Shown here: in pieces, positions 7,678 through 15,954 of the stretch | Layout: the number at the start of each line of letters is the position of its first letter | Position numbering within the stretch: the first letter of the stretch is position 1 | Origin: an uncultured Lachnospiraceae bacterium | GTDB lineage: Bacteria > Bacillota > Clostridia > Lachnospirales > Lachnospiraceae | Direction: 5' to 3' | DNA length: 64,000 nt | NCBI GenBank assembly: GCA_947178145.1 | Contig: CAMWXE010000007.1 | Coordinates: 27,400-91,399, forward strand | Position numbers and translations under genes: made by a program | The notes under the pieces: model-generated | Database searches by the model: none | Seen by the model: only the letters and a program-made list of their open reading frames with translations | What the model was told of the DNA's origin: nothing

Positions 7678-8587
7678 GATTCAGAAGACATTATTGATGC
7701 AAGTGGCAGATTTGCATGAAGTACCGGCAGGCGCTTACAATATCCGTTCCAATGGAGAGTCCGCGGGAAGGCGTTCGACAGAGCATATTGAGATTGTCCC
7801 AAAGGAGGATAAGCCGGGGATAGATATCTTTATCAAGCCCGGCACGAAGAAGGAGAGCGTGCATATTCCGGTACTGATGACGCAGGCCGGACTCAAAGAA
7901 CTGGTATACAATGACTTTCATATCGGGGAGGACTGCGATGTCACGATTGTAGCCGGCTGCGGCATTCACAACAGCGGCGATAAGACGAGCGAACATAGCG
8001 GTATCCATTCCTTTTTTATCGGAAAAAACGCCAGGGTGAAATATGTGGAGAAACATTATGGCTCTGGTAAAGGCACGGGGGAGCGAGTGATGAATCCGGA
8101 GACGATCGTAAGCATGGACGAAGACAGCTACATGGAGATGGACACTGTGCAGATACGGGGAGTGGATTCTACGGACAGGGTTACGCGGGCAAAGCTCGGA
8201 AAGGGTGCACAGCTTGTCATCAGAGAAAAGCTTATGACGCATGGAAAGCAGAAAGCCACGACAAATTTTTATGTGGATCTGGACGGGGAAGATTCCAGCA
8301 CAAATGTGATTTCCCGTTCGGTGGCAAAGGACTCGTCGGAGCAGGTATTTTATTCCCACATTAATGGAAATAACAAGTGTGCAGGCCACTCCGAGTGCGA
8401 TGCGATCATCATGGACAATGCGGTGGTGCGCGCGATACCAGAGATTACAGCAAACAATATTGACGCAAGCCTGATTCACGAGGCGGCAATCGGAAAGATT
8501 GCTGGGGAACAGCTGATTAAGCTTATGACGCTGGGGCTCACAGAGGCTCAGGCGGAGGAGCAGATCGTAAATGGATTCTTAAAATAG
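7670..8587 (+). CDS. SufB/SufD-family Fe-S scaffold protein (partner of SufC)
   Basis: A 305-residue SufB/SufD family protein. The beta-helix core is followed by the diagnostic C-terminal EAAIGKIAGEQLIKLMTLGL and a final IVNGFLK. A conserved region near residue 240 reads NNKCAGHSECDA and offers two cysteines and a histidine as candidate cluster ligands. It is much shorter than E. coli SufB (495 residues) and the only SufB/D protein present, so it may form a homodimer on SufC. The ATG at 7670 has GGGAGG upstream; the earlier ATG at 7637 is inside sufC without a ribosome site. Confidence 0.85.
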   Translation: MDEIQKTLLMQVADLHEVPAGAYNIRSNGESAGRRSTEHIEIVPKEDKPGIDIFIKPGTKKESVHIPVLMTQAGLKELVYNDFHIGEDCDVTIVAGCGIHNSGDKTSEHSGIHSFFIGKNARVKYVEKHYGSGKGTGERVMNPETIVSMDEDSYMEMDTVQIRGVDSTDRVTRAKLGKGAQLVIREKLMTHGKQKATTNFYVDLDGEDSSTNVISRSVAKDSSEQVFYSHINGNNKCAGHSECDAIIMDNAVVRAIPEITANNIDASLIHEAAIGKIAGEQLIKLMTLGLTEAQAEEQIVNGFLK

Positions 8588-8626
8588 TACAAATACAAAA
8601 CACACAAAGGAAAGAGAGGTATCTTT

Positions 8627-9169
8627 ATGGAGGCAATCAAGTGTATCGAGACAAGGAGAAGTATCAGAAAGTTTAAGGCGGAGCAGGTGCCGCATGAGAC
8701 CATGCAGGAAATCGTGGCGGCAGCGTCCTTTGCTCCGTCCTGGAAAAACACACAGGTGACAAGGTATGTCGTGATCGAAAATGCCGTGATGAAGGCAAAA
8801 ATTGCGGAGGAGGCAACACTTGGATTTGAGCACAACAGTGGCATTATCAAGAACTGCGCTGCACTTGTTGTAGTCAATATGGTGCATGGCAGAAGCGGCT
8901 TTGAGAGAGACGGTTCCTACACGACATCAAAAGAAGACCGCTGGGAAGTGTTCGACGCAGGGCTTGCGACACAGACGTTTTGTCTTGCAGCGCATGACAA
9001 AGGGGTAGGTGCTGTGATTCTCGGCATCTTTGATGAAGCGAAGGTGGCTGAGATCATTGGTATTGAGGAAGGACAGAAGGTAGCAGCGCTCTTGGCTGTG
9101 GGGTATGCCGATGAGGAGCCGGCTGCACCAAAGAGAAAGAGTGTGGATGAGCTTGTGAAATTCCTGTAG
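8627..9169 (+). CDS. Nitroreductase-family flavoprotein
   Basis: A 180-residue FMN-dependent nitroreductase-like protein. ETRRSIRKFK at residues 8-17 is the usual FMN phosphate-binding start, and SFAPSWKNTQ and GVGAVILGIFDE are other family landmarks. GGAAAGAGAGG precedes the ATG. It is 39 bases after the SufB-like gene and may be co-transcribed with it; an inverted repeat downstream could end the transcript. The physiological substrate cannot be read from the sequence. Confidence 0.87.
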   Translation: MEAIKCIETRRSIRKFKAEQVPHETMQEIVAAASFAPSWKNTQVTRYVVIENAVMKAKIAEEATLGFEHNSGIIKNCAALVVVNMVHGRSGFERDGSYTTSKEDRWEVFDAGLATQTFCLAAHDKGVGAVILGIFDEAKVAEIIGIEEGQKVAALLAVGYADEEPAAPKRKSVDELVKFL

Positions 9170-9244
9170 TTCGATGAGTGGAACAATTTTGCCAATCTGC
9201 TGGTACGGATTGATGCGCCAGCCAGAATCCGGGAAAGAGCAGCC

Positions 9245-9280
9245 AAAGTGCAAGGTCTGTTTCGAAAGACCTTGCACTTT
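9245..9280 (+). terminator. Inverted repeat, likely transcript end after the nitroreductase gene
   Basis: Perfect 14-bp arms AAAGTGCAAGGTCT (9245-9258) and AGACCTTGCACTTT (9267-9280) around an 8-base loop. The U-tract is short (CTTTG), so termination efficiency is uncertain; A and T runs on both sides could allow function in either direction. Confidence 0.6.
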
Positions 9281-9383
9281 GTTCCTGTAAACAGAAGCAG
9301 GCAGATAGACCAGCCGTAATATGTTTTTGCAGACAATGGTATTGTGACAACTGATGCGGAATTTAAAATAGGAGGAAATCGCG

Positions 9384-9920
9384 ATGACAAATAACACAGA
9401 AGAAGATGAACTGTGGGATCTTTACACAAAGGACAGAGAGAAAACGGGCAGGCTGCACAGGCGTGGGGATGAGATGAAAGACGGGGAATATCATCTCGTT
9501 GTCCATGTCTGTATCTTTAACAGCAAGAATGAGCTGCTGGTTCAGCAGAGGCAGCCTTTTAAGGCTGGATGGCCGAATATGTGGGATTTGACGGCAGCAG
9601 GTTCTGCATTGCAGGGCGAGAACAGCTGTCAGGCGGCTGAGCGGGAAGTGGCTGAAGAGATTGGATTGAAGATTGATTTGTCGGACAAGAGGGCAGATTT
9701 TACCATAAATTTTACATATGGATTTGACGATTATTATCTGTTGGAACAGGAAGTGGACATTGCGAAGCTTCACTTGCAGGAGGAGGAAGTGCAGGCTGTA
9801 AAGTGGTGCAGTAAGGCGGAGGCGCTCGCGATGCAGGAGCAGGGCATTATGGTTCCATACTGGTTTCTGGATAAGCTGTTTGAAGTCAGGGGTATGCACG
9901 ATGCCCATGGAGAACAGTAA
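9384..9920 (+). CDS. NUDIX hydrolase (IPP isomerase-like subgroup)
   Basis: A 178-residue NUDIX protein. The box GX5EX7REVXEEXGL is complete at residues 73-95 (GSALQGEN...REVAEEIGL). The N-terminal part (LWDLYTKDREKTGRLHRRGDEM, YHLVVHVCIF) resembles the YfcD/IDI-like subgroup often annotated next to isopentenyl-diphosphate isomerase. AGGAGG lies before the ATG at 9384. The substrate is unknown. The following lipoprotein gene starts 9 bases downstream. Confidence 0.87.
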   Translation: MTNNTEEDELWDLYTKDREKTGRLHRRGDEMKDGEYHLVVHVCIFNSKNELLVQQRQPFKAGWPNMWDLTAAGSALQGENSCQAAEREVAEEIGLKIDLSDKRADFTINFTYGFDDYYLLEQEVDIAKLHLQEEEVQAVKWCSKAEALAMQEQGIMVPYWFLDKLFEVRGMHDAHGEQ

Positions 9921-9929
9921 GGAGATCAT

Positions 9930-11546
9930 ATGAAAAAATTAATCGCAAAGAGTATCGCTCTGGCTGTGTCAGGGATGCTGCTGGGCGGCTGTGCAGGACA
10001 AAGAGAGCAGTCTATACAGGAGTTACAGACGGAAAATGCAGTTTCGCAAAGTGCGTCTTTGGAGCAGGGAACTTCAGAAAACGCGGTTTCGGAGAAGGAA
10101 GACTCGGAAAGCGAGTCCATGAAGAAAGAGGATATAGAAAATACGGTTTTGCAGATAGAAGATATAGAAAATGAAGTAACAGAAAGTATTGTGCCAACAA
10201 TTGTAATCACAGAGGAAAACAAGAAATGGTATACAGAGGATGGGGAACAACTTTATTATGCATCCGCAGACAGAGTTGAGGTATCGGGCGATGGTTTTGA
10301 AGCGCTGAATGCTGTACTTTCAGAGCAGTGGGGCGGACTGCGTGATAATTATGATATGGTGGAATTTCTTTGTGAAAAATATGAATCCCTGCGAGAAAGG
10401 TATGGTTCTTTTGTCAATTTCGGCATCAACGAAGGTGCTGTCGTGTGCAGGCTTGATGACTGTGTGGCCAGTTTTTGTGGTGTGTATGACGAATATGGAG
10501 GCGGTTCGCATGGTTACTATGGCTATAATGGTGCGACCTTTGACGTGCAAAGTGGTAAGAAGCTGCAGCTTGAAGATCTCTTAAATGATGCAGAGGGCTT
10601 TTATGATAAGGCGATCAGCTATATTTTAGAAAAGCTTGAGGAGAATTATGAGAATATGCTGTATTCAGATTATGAGGAAGCAGTAGAGACAAAAACTTTT
10701 GGCGGGGAGACACCTGCATGCTGGTATCTGGATGGCACAGGAATTGTGATCCGGTATAATCTGTATTCCATTGCAACTTATGCGTCGGGTACGCAGAAGG
10801 TGACTTTGCCATATGACGAGTTTGCAGAGTATATAAAAGAAGATTATCGAAAGCCATGCAGCAGTTTGGTTGCAAGCGTGGGGGTGAATGAAGATTTTTC
10901 AGGACTGATTGGAGAAACTGGGCGGGTAATGCTTATATCATCAGTTCCTTCGAATGGACATTCGGAAGTAACAGTTGTGTCAGGAGATGCGAGGGAAACG
11001 GTCGGAAAAGTTACATTTGTTACGGAGTCTTATGTGATTAAACATGAGGATGGACGCAGTTTTTTGGTATTTTATGGTCAGTCAGATCATTGGGCAACAT
11101 ATGTGTATGAGATCACTGGAGGAAATGTACGGAAATGTGACGAGCTGGATGGTGCAGAATGGAATGGTGCCTGCACAGGGACGAACAGAATCGGGCTTTC
11201 CATGAATCTTGATGTGCTGGGAACATACACAGGAGAGATGGTGTATCAACTGACGGATGATGGAAAGCTGATACAGACAGAAGAAATTTTTGCTGTAGAC
11301 ACTTCCCAAAAGCTGACATTGAGGAAAGATCTGCCAGTGACAATAGACGGAGAGGAAACGACAATTCCCGCGGGCAGCGAGATTCAGATCACTGGAACAG
11401 ACAATGCTGGCAAAGCCTGTTTTCAGATGGATGCCGATATCGGGAAGACTGGATTGATTCAGTATGTGCGTGATGCTCAAGGGAAGATTTTGATTGACGG
11501 CGTGTCAGAGACTGAGTACTTTGAAAAGGTGCCTTATTCAAGGTAA
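9930..11546 (+). CDS. Lipoprotein with DUF3298/RsiV-like domain
   Basis: A 538-residue lipoprotein: signal peptide with lipobox LGGC (Cys near residue 17), a low-complexity Glu/Ser/Asn-rich linker to about residue 90, then a DUF4163/DUF3298-like region. The latter contains GGSHGYYGYNGATFDVQSGKKLQLEDLL and, further on, YLDGTGIVIRYNLYSIATYASG...LPYDEF, a pattern shared with the extracellular part of anti-sigma factor RsiV and related proteins. A C-terminal SH3-like region (about 450-538) may bind cell wall. There is no neighbouring sigma factor, so an RsiV role is not supported. AAGGAG precedes the ATG. Confidence 0.75.
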   Translation: MKKLIAKSIALAVSGMLLGGCAGQREQSIQELQTENAVSQSASLEQGTSENAVSEKEDSESESMKKEDIENTVLQIEDIENEVTESIVPTIVITEENKKWYTEDGEQLYYASADRVEVSGDGFEALNAVLSEQWGGLRDNYDMVEFLCEKYESLRERYGSFVNFGINEGAVVCRLDDCVASFCGVYDEYGGGSHGYYGYNGATFDVQSGKKLQLEDLLNDAEGFYDKAISYILEKLEENYENMLYSDYEEAVETKTFGGETPACWYLDGTGIVIRYNLYSIATYASGTQKVTLPYDEFAEYIKEDYRKPCSSLVASVGVNEDFSGLIGETGRVMLISSVPSNGHSEVTVVSGDARETVGKVTFVTESYVIKHEDGRSFLVFYGQSDHWATYVYEITGGNVRKCDELDGAEWNGACTGTNRIGLSMNLDVLGTYTGEMVYQLTDDGKLIQTEEIFAVDTSQKLTLRKDLPVTIDGEETTIPAGSEIQITGTDNAGKACFQMDADIGKTGLIQYVRDAQGKILIDGVSETEYFEKVPYSR

Positions 11547-11812
11547 TGGAACACGTTACAAATATGTTCCGAATTTTCAATATAGACAGATATTTTGCGC
11601 AATGCCAGAGCCTGGGGAGTACGCATTCCAAACATGGAAATTATGGAGGAGTTTGAGAATGCGATGAGCGTCGGCGGCTGGGGCGGAGGTTATGCGTGTT
11701 CTAAAGGCTTCGAAAATCCCAATCCGCCCCGCCGGCTCCTGCTCCCGACTGGTCTGCATTTGCGTGAGGATAGTTCTGTTTCTTATCTGAATCGTTATTT
11801 ATGCACAGTTCC

Positions 11813-12694
11813 TTATTTCATGCCGCGAAGAACCATTGTCAATGACATACTCGTGTCCCATTGCTTGCTGCCCTTGTCATAGAGCTCGATGCGCTTGTCG
11901 TATTTTTGGTTGACGCGTTCCCTCATTTGAATCAATTCTTCTTCGCTTACGATACCAGGGGCCGTGTGTGGAATCGAATTGACTGCGTCAATTGCTGTCT
12001 GGCGGTGGGCATTGATCATAGCATATGCCTGTTCCTTTGAAGTTCCTGGGTTATCCGGGGTAAGATTTATGGTCAGGTATTCTGTAGAAATCTGACGAAA
12101 TCCATATTTTTCCATAGCTAATGGCAGTTCACTTTCATTCATGGCATATTGTCCAACCGCGTATTTCTGGAGTGCTTCCTGGCTATAGCGATTGACTCTG
12201 TCCCATATTTCCTGCTCAAAGCTGTTTTCCTCTGCGATACAATCAGCGTCAATGCTGACGCCGCGTCTCATGGACAGAACGAGGCAGATACCGCCGGGTT
12301 TCAATACGCGCAGCTGTTCCCCGAAAAATTTTGCGGGTTCGATATGTTCCTGGACTGTGTTGGAGATGGTCACATCAAACGTGTTATCTGCAAAGGGCAG
12401 CGCTGTGGCATCAGCTTCCACAAATTGAATTTGTGGCGCCTGCTGTGCTGCAAAATCGATAAAAGAGGTATCTCTGTCTACACCGATTATGTCGGCGTTG
12501 GGATACCAGCGGGCAAGTGACTGGGTTAGTGCGCCAGGACCACAGCCTACCTCGAGCATTTTGAGATTGCGATTGGTGTCATCAATGCAGAAAGCGCTCT
12601 GGTATTTTTCTTTGTACACATCAGAAAACCTGAGCGTACGGGAAAGATACAGGGTTCCAATATTCTGAAAATAATCAGACCAGATTGTATTCAT
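11813..12694 (-). CDS. Class I SAM-dependent methyltransferase
   Basis: A 293-residue methyltransferase on the minus strand. Motif I is MLEVGCGPGALTQSL (about residues 46-60), then DIIGVDRD (motif II), VEADATALPFADNTFDV (motif III) and VLKPGG (post-motif). The C-terminal half with helices and a substrate-binding extension is unassigned, so the methyl acceptor is unknown. AAGGAGGTCGAAAATG gives a clear start. A promoter with TTGAGG and TAAAAT lies about 90-110 bases upstream. Confidence 0.85.
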   Translation of the reverse strand: MNTIWSDYFQNIGTLYLSRTLRFSDVYKEKYQSAFCIDDTNRNLKMLEVGCGPGALTQSLARWYPNADIIGVDRDTSFIDFAAQQAPQIQFVEADATALPFADNTFDVTISNTVQEHIEPAKFFGEQLRVLKPGGICLVLSMRRGVSIDADCIAEENSFEQEIWDRVNRYSQEALQKYAVGQYAMNESELPLAMEKYGFRQISTEYLTINLTPDNPGTSKEQAYAMINAHRQTAIDAVNSIPHTAPGIVSEEELIQMRERVNQKYDKRIELYDKGSKQWDTSMSLTMVLRGMK

Positions 12695-12778
12695 TTTCGA
12701 CCTCCTTATATGATTTTTTTGCTAACAGTTCCTTAAGACATTATCCCATTTATAATCCTGAATGATGCCCATGTTCAT

Positions 12779-12807
12779 ATTTTATCATAACAAACTTGGT
12801 ACCTCAA
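12779..12807 (-). promoter_or_regulatory. Likely promoter of the methyltransferase gene
   Basis: On the minus strand TTGAGG (12807-12802), a 17-base spacer and TAAAAT (12784-12779). The start of transcription would leave a leader of about 78 bases before the ATG. Confidence 0.5.
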
Positions 12808-12839
12808 TGAGCAATTATTTTTATACAATTTCTTAGTGA

Positions 12840-12905
12840 ACTTTGCGTTCAGATAAAGGCTAAAGAACAGCCTTTATCTGTCCACAAAGTCTATGAGTGC
12901 GCCCC
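12840..12905 (+). other. Candidate origin of transfer (oriT) of a MOBQ-type mobilizable element
   Basis: A compound hairpin has outer arms ACTTTG/CAAAGT (12840-12845, 12885-12890), a symmetric 4x4 internal loop, inner perfect arms CAGATAAAGGCT/AGCCTTTATCTG (12850-12861, 12869-12880) and a 7-base loop. It is followed by GAGTGCGCCCC (12895-12905), close to the RSF1010/MOBQ nick region TAAGTGCGCCCT as I remember it. A relaxase remnant begins 33 bases later, the usual oriT-relaxase arrangement. Confidence 0.6.
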
Positions 12906-12937
12906 ACTACCCTGTCGGCAGAATGTAGGTGTTTTGT

Positions 12938-13842
12938 ATGGGTAATGCCACGAAACAGGCAAGCACACGTTTTTACATAGTCAAGCGGAGCAAGGGGCAG
13001 TCGGCAGTTGAGAAAGCGTCATATATCAGCAGTAGTATTCTTGTCAGCGAATATGACGGGCAGACCTACCGCCCGAAATACCATGAGTATTTAGTCCACA
13101 CTCGAAATCACTCTCCCACCCAACGCCCCCAAAGAATATGCAGACCGAGCCACTTTATGGAACGCTGTTGAACTGTCAGAGAAAGGGCAGAAATCACAGC
13201 TTGCGAGAATGTTAAAGGCGTCACTCCCCAACGAATGGAGTTACGAAAGCAGGCAAAAGAAATGCTCATACTTGCCAAGCAGGAAGTACACAGCGCACAG
13301 TACGCCAAGATTAAAAATGTTGCGATCAGCGTGAAGAATGAAGTCATGGAGATGATTGCGAAAGCGAGGGAACGCAAAGGCAGACTTGATTTGCCGATTG
13401 TCAGTGGAAAGCACCTAAGAAGAATATCCGACAGAACCGCAAATCCAATGCAACTGCATTGGATTCGCAGTCAGCCGACAATGCGGAGAAGTTTATCACG
13501 ACAAGGAAGATAGACAGCTTTGAGAGCCTTGCGAAATTCACAGCGAGATACGATAAGGAGCATAAAGAGAGCCTTGCAAAGTACCCCGAACTAAAGGAGC
13601 GTATGCAGAGCCTTTTACAGAACGGCGAAAAGATAACGCCGAAACAGTGGAAAGCCGAGATACAGTCCTTACAAGCCGAGTATGACAGTATCAGCAAGGA
13701 GCAGACCAAGACCGCCACGGAGTTAGCATATGCTGAGGTAGTCAGTTATAACAAGAAGAACCTTGAGAGGGAGCTTCAGAACGAGATCCGACAGCATAAC
13801 AGGCAACAGAACAAAACGAAACGGAGGGAGGAAGAAATTTAA
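12938..13842 (+). pseudogene. Broken MobA/MobL-type relaxase
   Basis: Remains of a mobilization relaxase in at least three reading frames. Frame 1 (from the ATG at 12938) begins GNATKQASTRFYIVKRSKGQS and runs to about 13100. The next part, EITLPPNAPKEYADRATLWN, continues in another frame to about 13250, as in MobA/MobL N-terminal domains. Helical C-terminal fragments follow (13235-13513 and 13459-13842). The catalytic middle, including the histidine triad region, appears deleted. The total is far shorter than an intact relaxase. It follows the oriT-like hairpin and marks a decayed integrated mobilizable element. Confidence 0.65.
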
Positions 13843-13856
13843 TGAAAATTTGATAG

Positions 13857-13970
13857 AAATATGTTTGTGATTGTGGTATTGTATTAGAAACTATAATTGA
13901 GCAAATTCCGAAAAAAGCACAAGAAAAATTGAATTATCTTGATCTGAAGACAATATACAAACATTCATAA
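13857..13970 (+). pseudogene. Short coding-like remnant
   Basis: An open stretch of 37 codons without a start codon reads KYVCDCGIVLETIIEQ... and ends YKHS before TAA at 13968. A CXC dipeptide and regular hydrophobic pattern look protein-like, but no family is recognised. It begins just after the relaxase remnant and overlaps the left arm of an inverted repeat. Confidence 0.25.
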
Positions 13971-14076
13971 GAATATCTTTATGTGCATTATGCATCTTTC
14001 ACGCATATTATTTGTGCATTTCTTTATGCTATGGATAAGTATTTGGTAAACTTTTTAAATTTGCTCATTTATAGTT
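13889..14076 (+). repeat. 188-bp segment bounded by 19-bp inverted repeats (MITE-like)
   Basis: The left arm at 13889-13907 (AACTATAATTGAGCAAATT) and the right arm at 14058-14076 are inverted complements with one mismatch in 19. The trinucleotide AGA stands immediately outside both arms and could be a target duplication. No transposase is encoded inside. It sits in the decayed mobile region. Confidence 0.45.
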
Positions 14077-14111
14077 AGAAATACAAATCGGAGAATACAA
14101 AGGAGTGCTTT

Positions 14112-14300
14112 ATGAAATCAAGCAATAGGGCTGATGGATGGCTAACTGGAAGAATATATTTCAACAGAGAAGATAAAAGACTAATTATTAAGAGACCGCG
14201 AAGTGGGTTTGGTTATACAATGAATTGGGGAAATAAGTGGACATGGCTATTTAATATTATTTTTATAATTATTGCTGTTATATTAGTCTGCGTTCTCTAA
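14112..14300 (+). CDS. DUF5808-type small membrane protein
   Basis: A 62-residue protein. The N-terminal half (GWLTGRIYFNREDKRLIIKRPRSGFGYTMNWGNKW) follows the DUF5808 pattern of a tryptophan-rich motif with ExD-R and a final NxGxxW. The C-terminal half is one membrane helix (about residues 42-61). AAAGGAG is seven bases before the ATG. Function unknown. It lies between the MITE-like repeat and the Rpn-type nuclease inside the decayed mobile element, so it may be cargo. Confidence 0.65.
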   Translation: MKSSNRADGWLTGRIYFNREDKRLIIKRPRSGFGYTMNWGNKWTWLFNIIFIIIAVILVCVL

Positions 14301-14459
14301 TACATCTTCCAATTTGTACAATCAACTGTTACTACAATCACAACGGAATAGCAATACAGCGTCAGAGCGTATAGAAAGCCAAAGAAACTTTATGGAAGAT
14401 TCCGTTTCCAAAAGGCATTGTCCGATGTATAATAAAAGCAGTGAAAGAAGGTGATTTTT

Positions 14460-15278
14460 TTGAATACAACGGAGCAGACACATCAACAGGACTTAGAGCG
14501 TCTGAAATCACTCCGATATATGGACGATGATTTTATGACTGTCTGCCTTGCAGATAATTTTGAGGGTGTGGAACTGATACTACGGATTGTTTTAGGGCGC
14601 GAGGATATAAAAATCAAATCGGTCAGGACACAAGAGCCGTTGAAGAATTTGCAAGGACGTTCGGCTATTTTAGATGTTCATGCAATTGACAGCACTGATA
14701 AGGAATTTGATGTAGAAATTCAGAGGAAAGACACAGGAGCAGGAGCAAATAGAGCAAGGCATAACAGCAGCTTATTGGACGCACACATATTAAAGTCTGG
14801 TGATGATACAGAGGATATTCCCGACAGCTATGTAATTTTCATAACAGAAAATGATGTAATGAAAGGAAAACAGCCGATATATCCAGTAGAGAGATATGTC
14901 ACTATCGGGGAAAATATGGTATTGTTTGGCGATGGTTCGCATATTCTATATGTTAATGGGAAGTATAGGGGCTGCGATGAAATCGGAAAGCTAATGCACG
15001 ATTTTTCATGCACCAATCCCGACGATATGAACTATGAGGCACTTGCTAAAAAAGCACGATATTTTAAGCAGGATGAGAAAGGAGTTGCTACCATGTGTAA
15101 AATTATGGAAGATATGAGAAATGAAGCGGCAAGGGAAGCGGCACAAAATAAGGCAAAAAGGACAGCGGTACATTTAATAAAGTTAGGTAAAATGACTTTA
15201 GAGGAAATAGCAGAAGCTACAGAATTATCCATTGATATAGTTAAAGAGTTAGAAAGCCAATCAATGCAATTAGCATAA
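14460..15278 (+). CDS. Rpn-family PD-(D/E)XK nuclease (recombination-promoting nuclease/transposase-like)
   Basis: A 272-residue protein of the Rpn/YhgA-like PD-(D/E)XK family. The nuclease core ILDVHAIDSTDKEFDVEIQRKD (about residues 71-92) carries the Asp and E-X-Q/K residues; ARHNSSLLDA and FGDGSHILYVNGKY are typical downstream segments. The C-terminal AKRTAVHLIKLGKMTLEEIAEATELS is the usual tail. TTG at 14460 is chosen since AGAAGG lies eight bases upstream; an in-frame GTG at 14451 overlaps that site. These genes are often multi-copy and linked to mobile DNA. A 5' TATAAT lies near 14428. Confidence 0.82.
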   Translation: MNTTEQTHQQDLERLKSLRYMDDDFMTVCLADNFEGVELILRIVLGREDIKIKSVRTQEPLKNLQGRSAILDVHAIDSTDKEFDVEIQRKDTGAGANRARHNSSLLDAHILKSGDDTEDIPDSYVIFITENDVMKGKQPIYPVERYVTIGENMVLFGDGSHILYVNGKYRGCDEIGKLMHDFSCTNPDDMNYEALAKKARYFKQDEKGVATMCKIMEDMRNEAAREAAQNKAKRTAVHLIKLGKMTLEEIAEATELSIDIVKELESQSMQLA

Positions 15279-15375
15279 TCAGAGATACAATTTAATATCA
15301 ATAAAACAGCGTAAAGGTGCATGGAACAGTAAATTGTAAACCATATGCGTCTTTTTTGCGCCCAAAAGGAGGAAC

Positions 15376-15576
15376 ATGCGCGACAACAATCAGACCAACA
15401 CTACAGGGCGATTAACGCCCTGTTTGCAGAAGAAGATTGATAAGACAACCTACTTAGTCGAGGTGCATTTTTCTGATACGAGTACCCAAAGCGTAGAGGA
15501 CAAGTTAAAGCGTGTTATTCTCCATGACTTAGAGCATGGGAAACAGGAAAGACCAAGAAAAAGTGATGAAAAATGA
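15376..15576 (+). CDS. TnpW-like transposon-encoded small protein
   Basis: A 66-residue protein with GRLTPCLQKKIDKTTYLVEVHFS and a helical EDKLKRVILHDL end. This matches the small TnpW-type proteins found with Tn4451-like and conjugative elements of Clostridia, where they usually sit near a large serine recombinase. No recombinase is present here, so it is probably an orphan of the decayed element. AAAAGGAGG precedes the ATG by about six bases. Its biochemical function is not known. Confidence 0.65.
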   Translation: MRDNNQTNTTGRLTPCLQKKIDKTTYLVEVHFSDTSTQSVEDKLKRVILHDLEHGKQERPRKSDEK

Positions 15577-15954
15577 TGAATATGTTCTTGACAAGTAGCA
15601 ACAGGAGATTTCACCTGATGTAACCCATGCATGCTGTTTGACCAGCAGAAAGAGATAGTTATTGAGCCCTGCAGGATGAAAGATATCGCAGGGCTTTTTG
15701 TGATGGGAATTATAGCCGCAGTTGAATACTTTTATCATAGTTAAAATCTCACTTTTTTGATTTGTATTTTTGTTCAGAATTAGGGATGGGGAATTCTGTC
15801 ATGAGGAGCTGCTAATAAAAGCAGAAAACATCAGTTAATGACATTATAGGTCATTGCCAGTGGGCAGTCAAATATTTTATAGTATATGACAAAGTTTTTA
15901 TAATCATTAATCAGCTGCACGCGAATCGTGAAGCAAAGAAGAGGAGGATAAGAT
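15577..15954 (+). other. Intergenic region between the decayed element and the sugar locus
   Basis: About 378 bases without a credible gene. It holds the terminator at 15665-15699. A weak promoter candidate for the GH88 gene is TTGCCA at 15854-15859 and TATAGT at 15878-15883 with an 18-base spacer. Nothing else is recognised. Confidence 0.5.
15665..15699 (+). terminator. Intrinsic terminator
   Basis: Arms AGCCCTGC (15665-15672) and GCAGGGCT (15688-15695) around a 15-base loop, with a T run (15695-15699). It closes the mobile-remnant region before the sugar utilisation locus. Confidence 0.75.

Noticed and set aside
7691..8479. 262-codon minus-strand frame
   Set aside because: Antisense to the SufB-like gene, without start signals.
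9930..11546. RsiV-type anti-sigma factor
   Set aside because: The DUF3298-like region is similar, but the protein is a lipoprotein without cytoplasmic anti-sigma domain, and no sigma factor gene is adjacent.
11595..11812. GC-rich stretch with a 95-codon frame and imperfect hairpin after the DUF3298 gene
   Set aside because: Text is Gly/Pro/Arg low complexity; the hairpin near 11680-11730 has several mismatches and a long loop. Possibly foreign debris, but nothing can be named.
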